Assembly: GCA_035627955.1 (NCBI GenBank)
Contig: DASPKU010000011.1
Coordinates: forward strand, 62,001-126,000
Direction of reading: 5' to 3'
Origin: Phycisphaerales bacterium
Lineage (GTDB): Bacteria; Planctomycetota; Phycisphaerae; Phycisphaerales; UBA1924
Length of the DNA: 64,000 nucleotides
The notes beneath the pieces were generated by a model, which did no database searches, was not told the origin of the DNA, and saw nothing but the letters and a program-made list of their open reading frames with translations. Positions 34,926-42,544 of this stretch are shown in pieces. The position numbers were made by a program, and so were the translations under genes. Position 1 is the first letter of the stretch. Every line of letters begins with the position of its first letter.

Positions 34926-36281
34926 ATGCCCGACCCCGTCCCGGTCCCCCTCCTCAACGTCAGCGAGTCCATCCAAGTCCTCGCCATCTCCATGGGCCTG
35001 GGCGGCATCGTGGGCCTGCAGCGCGAGTGGGCCGAGTCCAACATCGCGGGCATCCGCACCTTCCCCCTCATCACGGTCCTGGGCACCATCGCCGGCCTGC
35101 TCTTCGGCTTCAACCAGCCCCTGGGCATCACGATGATCGTCATCTGCATGGTCGGCGTCATCGCCGCCAGCATGCTGGGCAACTACCTCCGCGCCCGCCC
35201 CTGGCTCCCGCCCCCCGCGCCCAACCCCCTCGGCTCTGTTCCGCGCAAGGAGAAGACGGGCTCGGGCATCACGACCGAGATGGCCATCCTCGTGATGTAC
35301 GCGGTGGGCGTCTACCTCGCCTTCGGCTACGCCACCGGCCACACCGTCATCGCTGTCGCGGTCACCGGCGCCGTCGTCCTCCTGCTCTACGCCAAGGACC
35401 TGCTGCACAAGTTCGTCAGCAGCCTGGGCGCCACGGATGTGCACGGCATCATGCAGTTCATCCTGCTCGCCTGCATCATCCTCCCCGTGCTGCCCAACCA
35501 GGGCTACGGGCCCTTCGAGGTCCTCAACCCGCGCAACATCTGGCTCGTCGTCGTGCTCGTCGTGGGCATCAGCCTCATGGGCTACATCGCCTACCGCCTG
35601 GTCGGCGAGCGCGCCGGCACCGTCCTCTCCGGCCTCATCGGCGGCATGATCTCCTCCACCGCCACCACCGCCAGCTTCGCCCGCATCACCCGCGACCAGC
35701 AGGACAGCAACGGGCACGCCGCCCGTACCGCCCTCGTCGCCATCATGCTCGCCTCCGCCATGGTCTTCATCCGCCTCTTCCTCGAGCTCTCCGCCACCGC
35801 CCCCAACTACCTCTGGACCATCTTCGCCCCGCTCCTCGCCATCGGCATCGCCACCGCCATCCTCGCCCTCATCCTCTTCGTCAGCTCCCGCGACAACCAG
35901 CAGTCCCTCCCCCAGCAGCAGAACCCCACCAACCTCCGCGCCGCCTTCCTCTTCGCCCTCATCTACGCCGCCGTTTCCCTCGGCGCCGCCTACGCCCAGG
36001 AACACCTCGGCTCCCGCGGCCTCTACGCCGTCGCCGCCATCTCCGGCCTCTCCGACATGGACGCCATCACCCTCTCCTCCGGGCGCGCCGTCACCGAGGG
36101 CCGCATGGAGCCCCACCAGGCCACCCGCGCCATCGCCATCGCCCTCATCTCCAGCATGGCCATGAAGGTCATCATCTGCGGCGTCCTGGGCAGCCCCGCC
36201 CTGCTCCGCCGCGCCGTCCTCGTCTTCGCCCTCAACGCCGCGGCCGCCGTCGCCGTCATCCTCTTCTGGCCGCGGATGTAA
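34926..36281 (+). CDS. MgtC/SapB-type N-terminus plus DUF4010 membrane protein
   Basis: 451 residues, almost entirely membrane helices. The first 150 residues show the MgtC-like pattern MGLGGIVGLQREWAESNIAG IRTFPLITVLGT (Gly-rich helix, GLxRE, then RTF). The second half has AGTVLSGLIGGMISSTATTA, typical of DUF4010, and GLYAVAAISGLSDMDAITLS at the end. The family is predicted to be an ion-homeostasis membrane protein, but transport has not been shown. Stands alone in + orientation. Confidence 0.88.
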   Translation: MPDPVPVPLLNVSESIQVLAISMGLGGIVGLQREWAESNIAGIRTFPLITVLGTIAGLLFGFNQPLGITMIVICMVGVIAASMLGNYLRARPWLPPPAPNPLGSVPRKEKTGSGITTEMAILVMYAVGVYLAFGYATGHTVIAVAVTGAVVLLLYAKDLLHKFVSSLGATDVHGIMQFILLACIILPVLPNQGYGPFEVLNPRNIWLVVVLVVGISLMGYIAYRLVGERAGTVLSGLIGGMISSTATTASFARITRDQQDSNGHAARTALVAIMLASAMVFIRLFLELSATAPNYLWTIFAPLLAIGIATAILALILFVSSRDNQQSLPQQQNPTNLRAAFLFALIYAAVSLGAAYAQEHLGSRGLYAVAAISGLSDMDAITLSSGRAVTEGRMEPHQATRAIAIALISSMAMKVIICGVLGSPALLRRAVLVFALNAAAAVAVILFWPRM

Positions 36282-36601
36282 GCGGGGTGCCATCGATCCA
36301 CCGTCGCTCTGGATAGTGATCGGTGATGCGACGACCGAACCGACGCTCTGCCGATGACTCCCCCAGTGCCGGTTCTCGCGCCCACCGCACCCACAAAACC
36401 TGCGCACCACGCGCCGCCTCACCACAGCTTCACACGATCTGCACGCCGCCCCTACGCGCCATCCACAATCTGCGCGCACCCGCGGGAAAAAAGCCGCACC
36501 GCCTTGAACACCCATGGCCGTGTGCTACAACAAAGCCGCGCCGCGTGAGCCACGAAGGCAACACCCGCGCCGACGAACGACCGCACAACGGAGCCTCAAG
36601 G
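36282..36601. other. Intergenic region with imperfect inverted repeat (36288-36331)
   Basis: 320 bp with no convincing gene except a possible small frame beginning at 36602. The first 50 bp hold GGTGCCATCGATCCACCGTC then GCTCTGGATAGTGATCGGTG, related to the element at 36820-36864. Confidence 0.5.
36288..36331. repeat. GTGCCATCGAT...GATCGGTGATGC imperfect inverted repeat
   Basis: It shares the core CGTCGCTCTGGA and the GTGCCAT end with the element at 36820-36864. The two bracket the short candidate gene at 36602-36805. Confidence 0.6.
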
Positions 36602-36805
36602 ATGAACACCCGCCCCGGTGCCGATACCACCGCGCACACAGCCGCCCTCACGCCCGCTCACCCCTGCGTCGCCCGCCCCGTCCCCGCCTCCGTCCTGCGC
36701 CAGCGCGAGGCCGCGATGGAAACCGCCTTCGCCCGCGCCCTCCGTGACGCCGACGAGCCCCCGCTCGTCACCACACCCGAGACGCGCGCGCACACCTGCG
36801 GCTGA
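36602..36805 (+). CDS. Possible small protein, hypothetical
   Basis: 67 residues from the ATG at 36602, with GGAG 7 nt upstream. The sequence is Ala/Thr/Arg-rich with one helix-like stretch (SVLRQREAAMETAFARALRD). No signal peptide and no known motif. It lies between two related inverted repeats. The ribosome site and G/C-rich third positions argue for a real gene; its length and composition argue for caution. Confidence 0.35.
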   Translation: MNTRPGADTTAHTAALTPAHPCVARPVPASVLRQREAAMETAFARALRDADEPPLVTTPETRAHTCG

Positions 36806-36819
36806 ATGACCACGGGTGG

Positions 36820-36864
36820 GTGCCATAGGTTCAACGTCGCTCTGGACGATGGATCGATGGTGCG
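36820..36864. repeat. GTGCCATAGGT...ATCGATGGTGCG imperfect inverted repeat
   Basis: GTGCCATAGGTTCAACGTCG then CTCTGGACGATGGATCGATG GTGCG. Sister of the element at 36288-36331, sharing the loop CGTCGCTCTGGA. Confidence 0.6.
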
Positions 36865-36895
36865 AAATCGGACCGTCACGAGTCCTCGCTCCACG

Positions 36896-38887
36896 CTATT
36901 CATTCACCACAAAGTCAAACCCGCCCTCCGCCCCGCGCGGCGCCGTCGGGTTCTTGCTGAACTGCGAGTGTCGGTGGTCCTTCCCCGGCGAGCGCCCGCC
37001 GTCATCCACGCCATTGCCGCCGATCGAGTACAGCGTGTACCCCCACCCGTTCCGCTCCTGTCCGGGCGCGTGCACGCGGTACTTGAGCGGCTGGCCGTCC
37101 CACGCGTCGCCCGGCACCGCCGCCAGGTACTTCGCCACCAGCTCCTGCAGCGTCGCCGGATACCGCCCCTCCGCCGCATAGAACCGCTCCAGCGCCACCA
37201 TCGCCCGCACCCCCGCCTCCTCCATCGCGATCAGGTCAAACGACCGCAGCGCCATGTCGATCGACGGCATCATTAGGTCCACCATCTTCAGGCCCGACAG
37301 CGTCGGCTGCCCCACCGGCCGCTCGCGCAGCGGCGTTGAGAGCAGCTTCGCCGCGCCCTCGAAGTACGCGTTCACCGCATCGCGGTTCTCCGCCCATGAG
37401 CCCACCCGCCCCGTGCTCCCCGCGTTCCCGAACGGCACGCCCTTGGACCACCGCCCCAGCCGCACCATGTGCTTGTGCGTGAACACCCAGCCGATCGTGT
37501 TCAGGCTCGACAGCCGCTCGCCCTCGAGCATCTCCGTCATATCCATCACCACCGCTTGCCGGTCCAGGATGGCGATGATCTTCTCCAGGGTCGCCGCCTC
37601 GGGGTGCGTCTTCAGAAACTCGCGCAGCCGCTCGTACGTCAGCGCCGAGATCGCAACACCTACGAGCTGATCGATCAGCGACGGCTGCAGCAGGTTCATC
37701 CGCGAGAGCGCCAGGTTTACCTCGAACGCCCGCAGCCACTCCGCGGTTCCCTCCGCGCCGCCCTCCTCGATCGCCATGTGCATCCGCGCGGCGTTCAGCC
37801 GCGCCATGTTCCGCGACTGCCCCAGCTCCGGCAGCAGCACCTCCACCGCGGGCTGGTCCTCCGGCAAGTGCAGCGGCCGCACCGCACGTTGGCGCGCCGC
37901 CATCTCGTCCATCAGCTCGAACACGCCCTTCTCGCGGTACTTCTCCAGCCGCGCCCGCGCCGCCTCCGCCGCCAGCTTGTCCTGCTCCTGCCGCAGCTTC
38001 CCGGCGCTGTCGTCCTCCCCCATCAGCTCGATCACCCGCGGCGAATAGATCAAAGCAAAGTCCGCGTACACCTCGTTCCCCATGCTGTCCTTGGGCAGCG
38101 GCAGCATCCCGTCCACGTCCATCATCCGCAGCTGCACCCGCGGGAACAGCTCCCACGCGTTGGGCGTGCCATCGCCCGCCCCCGCCGGCTGCCGACGCTC
38201 CACCAGCGCCATGAACTGCTCCAGCTGCGGCCGCTCCGCCCCCGCGGCCTTGGCCTGCCGCGTCAGCACCAGCTCGTACAACCCCCACAGCCCCGGCAGC
38301 AGCACGCACACCAGCACCCCCGCCGCAATCAGCCCGCGCTTGACGATCCGCCGCTGCCGCTCGCTCATGCCGCTCCCCTTCAGCCCCGCATCCTTCGGCG
38401 CAAACCGCCGTCCGCCGGTTTCACTTGTCTCCAGTTCGCCCAGCGACGGGTCAACCTCCGTCGGCGTCGCGCACTCCGGGCACACCACGATGCAGTCCTC
38501 CCCCACCGGCATCCCCAGCAGCGAGTAGCGGCAGTGCACGCAATGCGACCGCGCCACCAGCACCCGCCGCACCCGCGCCCGCAGCAGCCGGTCGCGCACG
38601 ATAAACGCCGGCACCAGGCACACCCCCGCCGTCACCAGCACCGCCACCACGCCCCACGGCGCCAGCGGATCCACCCGCGAAGGGTCCACACCCGCGAGCC
38701 ATGCCACCAGCACCCCCAACCCCACCACCACCGCCACCGTCAGCAGGTACGACGCCCACACCACCACCAGGTGCGGCGCCGCCCGCCAGCTCCGCCCCGT
38801 CGCCCGGATGAACCGCCCGCACTGCTCATCGCTGAACCGGTCCAGCTCCGGGAACGCCCGGTGCAGCTTCGTGGTAATCAATCGCAT
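36896..38887 (-). CDS. Membrane protein with zinc ribbon and C-terminal pseudopilin-like module (paralogue D)
   Basis: 663 residues. Two N-terminal membrane helices (about 40-66, 78-98), then a zinc ribbon CVHC...CPEC (Cys116, 119, 136, 139), then a third helix (184-208, LIAAGVLVCVLLPGLWGLYE). A long helical domain follows. The last about 110 residues are EAGVRAMVALERFYAAEGRY, PATLQELVAKYLAAVPGDAW, LKYRVHAPG and YTLYSIGGNGVDDGG, ending DFVVNE. So it combines the module of the 28230-32452 cluster with the ribbon type seen in the tiny genes at 39328-40486. Function unknown; an envelope regulator or assembly factor is possible. Confidence 0.75.
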   Translation of the reverse strand: MRLITTKLHRAFPELDRFSDEQCGRFIRATGRSWRAAPHLVVVWASYLLTVAVVVGLGVLVAWLAGVDPSRVDPLAPWGVVAVLVTAGVCLVPAFIVRDRLLRARVRRVLVARSHCVHCRYSLLGMPVGEDCIVVCPECATPTEVDPSLGELETSETGGRRFAPKDAGLKGSGMSERQRRIVKRGLIAAGVLVCVLLPGLWGLYELVLTRQAKAAGAERPQLEQFMALVERRQPAGAGDGTPNAWELFPRVQLRMMDVDGMLPLPKDSMGNEVYADFALIYSPRVIELMGEDDSAGKLRQEQDKLAAEAARARLEKYREKGVFELMDEMAARQRAVRPLHLPEDQPAVEVLLPELGQSRNMARLNAARMHMAIEEGGAEGTAEWLRAFEVNLALSRMNLLQPSLIDQLVGVAISALTYERLREFLKTHPEAATLEKIIAILDRQAVVMDMTEMLEGERLSSLNTIGWVFTHKHMVRLGRWSKGVPFGNAGSTGRVGSWAENRDAVNAYFEGAAKLLSTPLRERPVGQPTLSGLKMVDLMMPSIDMALRSFDLIAMEEAGVRAMVALERFYAAEGRYPATLQELVAKYLAAVPGDAWDGQPLKYRVHAPGQERNGWGYTLYSIGGNGVDDGGRSPGKDHRHSQFSKNPTAPRGAEGGFDFVVNE

Positions 38888-38986
38888 CGCCGCACTCTAC
38901 CGGATGCCGCCGATCAAAGGTGCACCAGCGACGTCCCCACGAGCCCGGAACGTCAGTGACGGGTCCGCCGTGCCACCGCATGCCCG

Positions 38987-39036
38987 CGCGTGCCATGGCG
39001 ACGGCTCTGCGTCGCTATGTGCCTCCGCCGCGGACG
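38987..39036. repeat. GTGCCATGGCGACGGCTCTGCG...: GTGCCA-family element
   Basis: GTGCCATGGCGACG-GCTCTG-CGTCGCTATGTGCC: the arms GGCGACG and CGTCGCT pair. Followed by CCGCCGCGGACGCGG. Closely related elements lie at 48331-48376 and 48427-48455. Confidence 0.7.
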
Positions 39037-39115
39037 CGGCGTACGGCCCTGGCTGGGACGTGGCGTCTTCGACACCGGTCGGCAGCATGCACCGACACCC
39101 CTTTCCCCCCCGCGT

Positions 39116-39331
39116 TCATGTTCTCCCACCCGCCACGATGCCACGGACGACCTCGAACACCAGCAAGGCACCAGTCGCGGTCAGCACAAAGGTCAGCCCG
39201 AAAGAAACCCAATGAGCCGCGGCGCTCGCGCCCGGTGCGTAGGTTGTGAGCGAGTGCTGCACGATGGCCGCTGCGAGCCCGAGCGATGCCGCCACTGCAA
39301 GCCGTTTTAGCCAACGCCTACGCACGATCAC
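39116..39331 (-). CDS. Small two-helix membrane protein (last gene of overlapping operon)
   Basis: 71 residues. The GTG start at 39331 shares GTGA with the stop of the upstream gene. A basic N-terminus (VIVRRRWLKR) is followed by the helix LAVAASLGLAAAIVQHSL and a second helix VSFGLTFVLTATGALLVFEV. It lacks the zinc ribbon of its three upstream neighbours. The overlap chain suggests that all four proteins are made together. Confidence 0.65.
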   Translation of the reverse strand: MIVRRRWLKRLAVAASLGLAAAIVQHSLTTYAPGASAAAHWVSFGLTFVLTATGALLVFEVVRGIVAGGRT

Positions 39332-39633
39332 ACCCCCCTGCCGCACTCCGGGCACGACGCATCCACCGACAATCCCGATCGGTCATACCCACACAAGGGG
39401 CAACACCGACGCCCCCGCCGCCGCCACTCCCTCACCCGCTTCAAGTCAGGCCGGAAGACGACATACAGAAACACCACCACCGCAACCCCGAACACCCCGA
39501 GCGACACCCACAGCGGCGTCCTCAGCTCATCCTCCAACACCGCCAGAACCGCGACCACCACACCAAGACCAGCGAACCCGGCGACCACGATCGCCAGATC
39601 CCGCAGCACGCTTGACGTCGAAGCCGGCCTCAC
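39328..39633 (-). CDS. Small membrane protein with C-terminal zinc ribbon (CPLCGYD...CPEC)
   Basis: 101 residues; the GTG start at 39633 overlaps the previous stop (GTGA). Two membrane helices (DLAIVVAGFAGLGVVVAVLA; WVSLGVFGVAVVVFLYVVF), then a basic linker VREWRRRGRR and the ribbon CPLCGYDRSGLSVDASCPEC, ending GRGV. This ribbon (CPxCGYDxxGl...CPECG) is common at the ends of planctomycete membrane proteins; its ligand or partner is unknown. Confidence 0.7.
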   Translation of the reverse strand: MRPASTSSVLRDLAIVVAGFAGLGVVVAVLAVLEDELRTPLWVSLGVFGVAVVVFLYVVFRPDLKRVREWRRRGRRCCPLCGYDRSGLSVDASCPECGRGV

Positions 39634-39917
39634 GCCCTCCCCCCGCACTCCGGGCACGCCGCGTCCGCAGCAAGGCCGCGCCGGTCGTAACCACACACAA
39701 GGCACTCCCAGCTCGGGCGCGGCGACTTAAGAGGCACGAGCCCCAGCGACCTCACGATCATGAACCAAGCCCATCCAAGCGCCACGGCCCCGATCACGAA
39801 CCACACCACAACCATCTGCCTCGGCAGCACCAGTATCGCAGCCACTACCAAACCAAACGCGAGCGCCCCCTCAATCAGCGCCAGCAACACTCGGAATGCG
39901 ATCCGCGCCCCCTTCAT
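39630..39917 (-). CDS. Small membrane protein with C-terminal zinc ribbon (CLVCGYD...CPEC)
   Basis: 95 residues; the ATG at 39917 shares ATGA with the previous stop and has GGGAGG 2-3 nt upstream. Helices: FRVLLALIEGALAFGLVVAA and MVVVWFVIGAVALGWAWFMI. The ribbon is CLVCGYDRRGLAADAACPEC followed by GGRA. Second gene of the four-gene chain, same design as its neighbours. Confidence 0.7.
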   Translation of the reverse strand: MKGARIAFRVLLALIEGALAFGLVVAAILVLPRQMVVVWFVIGAVALGWAWFMIVRSLGLVPLKSPRPSWECLVCGYDRRGLAADAACPECGGRA

Positions 39918-40486
39918 GCCCTCCCGCACTCCGGGCACGCCGCCGCAACCACAACCCCCGCGCGGTCGTACCCGCACCACGGGCACCGGCCACGCGTCCG
40001 CCGCGCCCGCCGCCGCCACGCCCCCGCGCCCTCGGTGAGCGTCAGGATCACACCGGCCGCGAGCAGGGTGTTGAGGGCGAAGCCGAGGGGAAGGATGCGC
40101 ATCGGTAGTTCACCAACGTTGTACGTCGGTCGCAACCAACCCAACGTGTCGCGCTTAATCGGTATCCCGTCAATGTCGGGCGAGCCGCTCGAGTCACGCC
40201 AGACCTCAGTGCATTGCATTGACCGCATGGGAAGACCGACCAGCGTGCGGACCACATGGTGGCCGCCAATCGCGTCTAGTTGGCGCTCCGTAGGCGGAGT
40301 CTCCCAGGCGGTGGTGTATGCGTCGAAAGCGATGCTCCGATGGCCGGTGTCCTCCGGACCCCAGAGGGCGCACCCCCACGCCACCGCCCACGTGACCACC
40401 ACGCCCGCGAGCAGGGCGAGGGTGATCTTGAGCGTCCAGCGGCGGAGGCGTGCGGAGTTGCGGAAGGACGTCACGGGCACGCCCAC
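39914..40486 (-). CDS. Membrane protein with extracytoplasmic loop and C-terminal zinc ribbon (first gene of chain)
   Basis: 190 residues from the GTG at 40486. One helix (TLKITLALLAGVVVTWAVAW), then a loop of about 90 residues (SIAFDAYTTAWETPPTERQL), a second helix (MRILPLGFALNTLLAAGVIL), and the ribbon CPWCGYDRAGVVVAAACPEC, ending GRA. It is the first and largest of four genes joined by 4-bp overlaps. Only this one has a sizeable loop between the helices, so it may be the sensor or ligand-binding member (inference). Confidence 0.7.
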   Translation of the reverse strand: MGVPVTSFRNSARLRRWTLKITLALLAGVVVTWAVAWGCALWGPEDTGHRSIAFDAYTTAWETPPTERQLDAIGGHHVVRTLVGLPMRSMQCTEVWRDSSGSPDIDGIPIKRDTLGWLRPTYNVGELPMRILPLGFALNTLLAAGVILTLTEGAGAWRRRARRTRGRCPWCGYDRAGVVVAAACPECGRA

Positions 40487-40601
40487 AGCCTACCGCGCTG
40501 TCGTGGTTTTTCTTTGGGAGGCTCCGCCCAGGTGTCGGTAGGACACAACCCGCGCCCTTGTGCAACCTGACCGACACCAGTGAGGCCGATGGATGCCCAC
40601 T

Positions 40602-40686
40602 GTGGCACGACCGTGCGCGTGGCACGCCCTGCTTTGACGGTCGTGGGCTCGCCGCAGGAAGACACGACCGTCAAAGCACGGTCGTG
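40602..40686. repeat. Nested double palindrome (CACGACCGT theme)
   Basis: The inner arms TGCTTTGACGGTCGTG (40630-40645) and CACGACCGTCAAAGCA (40663-40678) are perfect complements. The outer arms CACGACCGTGC (40606-40616) and GCACGGTCGTG (40676-40686) are also perfect and overlap the inner right arm by 3 nt. Two alternative hairpins, or one long cruciform, can form. GTGGCAC flanks both sides. Confidence 0.85.
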
Positions 40687-40893
40687 GCACAAATGGGTCA
40701 ACGGCCGACCCACTGGTGTCGGGCAAGAGTTGCCCGGTCAACAGAGAACTCGCACCCGACAACTTCGCGACGCGTCCCAAGTGGCCGTCGCCTTGCTCTC
40801 CGCACAACCGCGCTACTGGTGGCGAAGCACTCGCCGGTGACCCCCGTCGAAGCGGCTGCACTTCGCACGAAGGGTCCACCGTCCGACCCGCAG

Positions 40894-41061
40894 GGTCTGG
40901 TGTCTGCCCCGGAAGGTCTGCTGTTCGCCCCGGAAGGTCTGCTGTCTGCCCCGGAAGGTCTGCTGTTTGCTCCGGAAGGTCTGCTGTTTGCTCCGGAAGG
41001 TCTGCAGTTTGCCCTGGAAGGTCTGCAGTTTGCTCTGAACTGGGCACCGTTTGCTCTGAAC
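40894..41061. repeat. 21-bp minisatellite, about 8 units (GGTCTGCTGTTTGCTCCGGAA)
   Basis: Seven recognisable units of GGTCTGNNGTNTGCNCCGGAA in direct tandem from 40894, plus a diverged one ending at 41061. Unit length is a multiple of 3, so a frame is kept on both strands: a GLLFAPE heptad on plus and FRSKQQT on minus. No start signal identifies a real gene. A second 21-bp array lies at 46386-46553. Confidence 0.85.
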
Positions 41062-41162
41062 TGCAGGGCCCAATAACGCGACACCACACGGGCCGTTCCC
41101 CCGCGGCGTCAGAACGCCGTTTTTCTTGGACCTGCTCCTGCAGCTTGTTCAGTCCTCCTCCC

Positions 41163-41207
41163 CAACTCCGCGCCCCTCCGCCCACTCCGCGAAACTCCGC
41201 GGTAGCG
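41163..41207. repeat. CTCCGCG-type dispersed repeat, copy 2
   Basis: AACTCCGCGCCCCTCCGCCC then ACTCCGCGAAACTCCGCGGT. Same family as 11227 and 44808. Confidence 0.65.
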
Positions 41208-41240
41208 CCTTGACGCTCGCCCCGAGAACTCCAGCGCACG

Positions 41241-41270
41241 AAAAAAGCCCCCGCACTCGCGCACAGGGGC
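41241..41270 (-). terminator. Terminator of the 41324 gene
   Basis: On the minus strand a GCCCC...GGGGGC hairpin (with an inner TGTGCGCGAGTGC loop) is followed by TTTTTT. It is placed 54 bp after the stop. Confidence 0.75.
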
Positions 41271-41323
41271 CCTGGAGTCTCAACTCTTCACCACGGTCTC
41301 TTATAAGCTCTCAACAACAACCA

Positions 41324-42343
41324 TCAACCCCCGCCCGGACGCCGCGGCAGCGTCGGGTTGTCCGGCGTCGGGTTGCCCGGGTTCGTCGGGTTCAGCGGGT
41401 CGCGCGGCGGCGTGGGCCGGTTGGGGTCCGTGCCCGGCGTGCGCGGCACGTCCGGATCAGTCCCCGGCCGGCGCGGCAGCGTGGGGTCGGTCGTCCCCGG
41501 CGTGCGCGGCATGGTGGGGCTGGGCCGGTCGAGGTCGCGCGACGGGCGATCGGTCGGCGTCATGCCAGGGGTCTGACGGTGCGGCTGGTCGGGGTCGCCC
41601 GTCTCCTGGTTGTTGTCCACCTCGAACTTGAAGTCCTGGGTGATGGGGTCGTTGGTGCCCTGCTGGATCCCCTGCGCCACCTTGGCCATCTGGTCCTTGG
41701 CCTCCTCCACGCTCTTGCTGCCCTGGATGATGTCGTGGGCCAGGTTGAGGGCCGCGAAGTTCGCCTCTTCCTTGTCGCACACCGCGGCGATGGTGCCCGC
41801 CGTGCGGTTGATCACCAGGCTGCCGTCAAAGGCCATGAGGTCGGAGATCTTGTCCTGCGGCACCTTGAACTTGATCACGCCCATCAGCACGTCCTTGTGG
41901 GCCATGGGGAAGTTGTGGTCGTGGGCTTCCTTCGAGACGACCACCTTGTGCCATGGGCCCGCATCGTGCCAGATGAGCTCCTGGAACGTGCCGCCGTCGG
42001 GCGGCCCGTACTTCTCGAGCGTCGCCTGCGCCGCCTTCTTGCTCTCCTGCGGCCACGCGTTGATCAGCTGGTCCACCTGCTCGCGCGAGACCTTCTGCCC
42101 CTGCTGGAACTTGAAGTCCCCGCCCTGGTTCATGCCCGGCTGGCTGAGGGTGGGCGTGCGGCCCGGCTGCATGCTGGGATCGCGCCCCGGCAGCGACGGA
42201 TCACGCGGCTGCGTGCCCGGCTGCGTCGTGGGAGTCCCGGGCTGCGTCGGCCGCAATGTCTCGGGCTGGAACGCCAGCGACACCGTCGCCCCGACCGCCG
42301 CGACCAACGCACCGACAGTGACTACTCGGTTGAGTCTGTTCAT
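41324..42343 (-). CDS. Secreted protein with conserved globular core and Pro/Thr-rich tails (paralogue 1)
   Basis: 339 residues with AAAGGAG 6 nt before the ATG. Signal peptide MNRLNRVVTVGALVAAVGAT VSLA. Low-complexity TQPGTPTTQPGTQP-like and RPGTDPDVPRTPGTDPNRPT tails flank a globular core (about 75-250): REQVDQLINAWPQESKKAAQ, FQELIWHDAGPWHKVVVSKE, KISDLMAFDGSLVINRTAGT, FAALNLAHDIIQGSKSVEEA. The gene at 42545 has the same core, so they are tandem duplicates. No known family was recognised; it is probably periplasmic or extracellular. Confidence 0.8.
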   Translation of the reverse strand: MNRLNRVVTVGALVAAVGATVSLAFQPETLRPTQPGTPTTQPGTQPRDPSLPGRDPSMQPGRTPTLSQPGMNQGGDFKFQQGQKVSREQVDQLINAWPQESKKAAQATLEKYGPPDGGTFQELIWHDAGPWHKVVVSKEAHDHNFPMAHKDVLMGVIKFKVPQDKISDLMAFDGSLVINRTAGTIAAVCDKEEANFAALNLAHDIIQGSKSVEEAKDQMAKVAQGIQQGTNDPITQDFKFEVDNNQETGDPDQPHRQTPGMTPTDRPSRDLDRPSPTMPRTPGTTDPTLPRRPGTDPDVPRTPGTDPNRPTPPRDPLNPTNPGNPTPDNPTLPRRPGGG

Positions 42344-42450
42344 GCTGCTCCTTTCAATATTGGGAGAGGGTTGGCCGCTACCGTGCAGCCGCGCCCTGAA
42401 CCGCGCCTCAGCGCCGCATGCAAGAACGCGCCCACGCGCTCACACACGCG

Positions 42451-42477
42451 AAAGGGCCACCGCGCTCGCGGTGGCCC
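42451..42477 (-). terminator. Perfect 10-bp hairpin after the 42545 gene
   Basis: GGGCCACCGC/GCGGTGGCCC with a 4-nt loop. On the minus strand it is followed by TTT. A Rho-independent-like terminator with a short U tract. Confidence 0.65.
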
Positions 42478-42544
42478 CATGTGACTGCCAACGTAACTGC
42501 CTCAAGTTAGCGGCCGCATCAAGCGAGCCAGCTCAGGGCACCGC

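Larger units (their letters stand above)
40487..41323. other. 837-bp repeat-dense region without a convincing gene
   Basis: It contains an inverted repeat GGTGTCGGT/ACCGACACC (40531-40578), a nested double palindrome (40602-40686), a 21-bp minisatellite (40894-41061), a CTCCGCG repeat (41163-41207) and a minus-strand terminator (41241-41270). Several open frames cross it on both strands, but they change with the repeat units and have no start signals. Confidence 0.6.

Noticed and set aside
33978-36515. 845-residue minus-strand frame antisense to the membrane-TPR and MgtC-like genes
   Set aside because: Glu/Gly/Asp/Val composition typical of reversed GC-rich coding DNA; both opposite genes have clear membrane and TPR patterns.
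40894-41061. CRISPR array
   Set aside because: Units are contiguous 21-bp direct repeats with no unique spacers and no cas genes nearby. The same holds for 46386-46553.
40450-41076. Plus-strand frame over the first minisatellite (GLLFAPE heptads)
   Set aside because: No start signal, and non-repeat parts have no protein character. Reported as repeat only.
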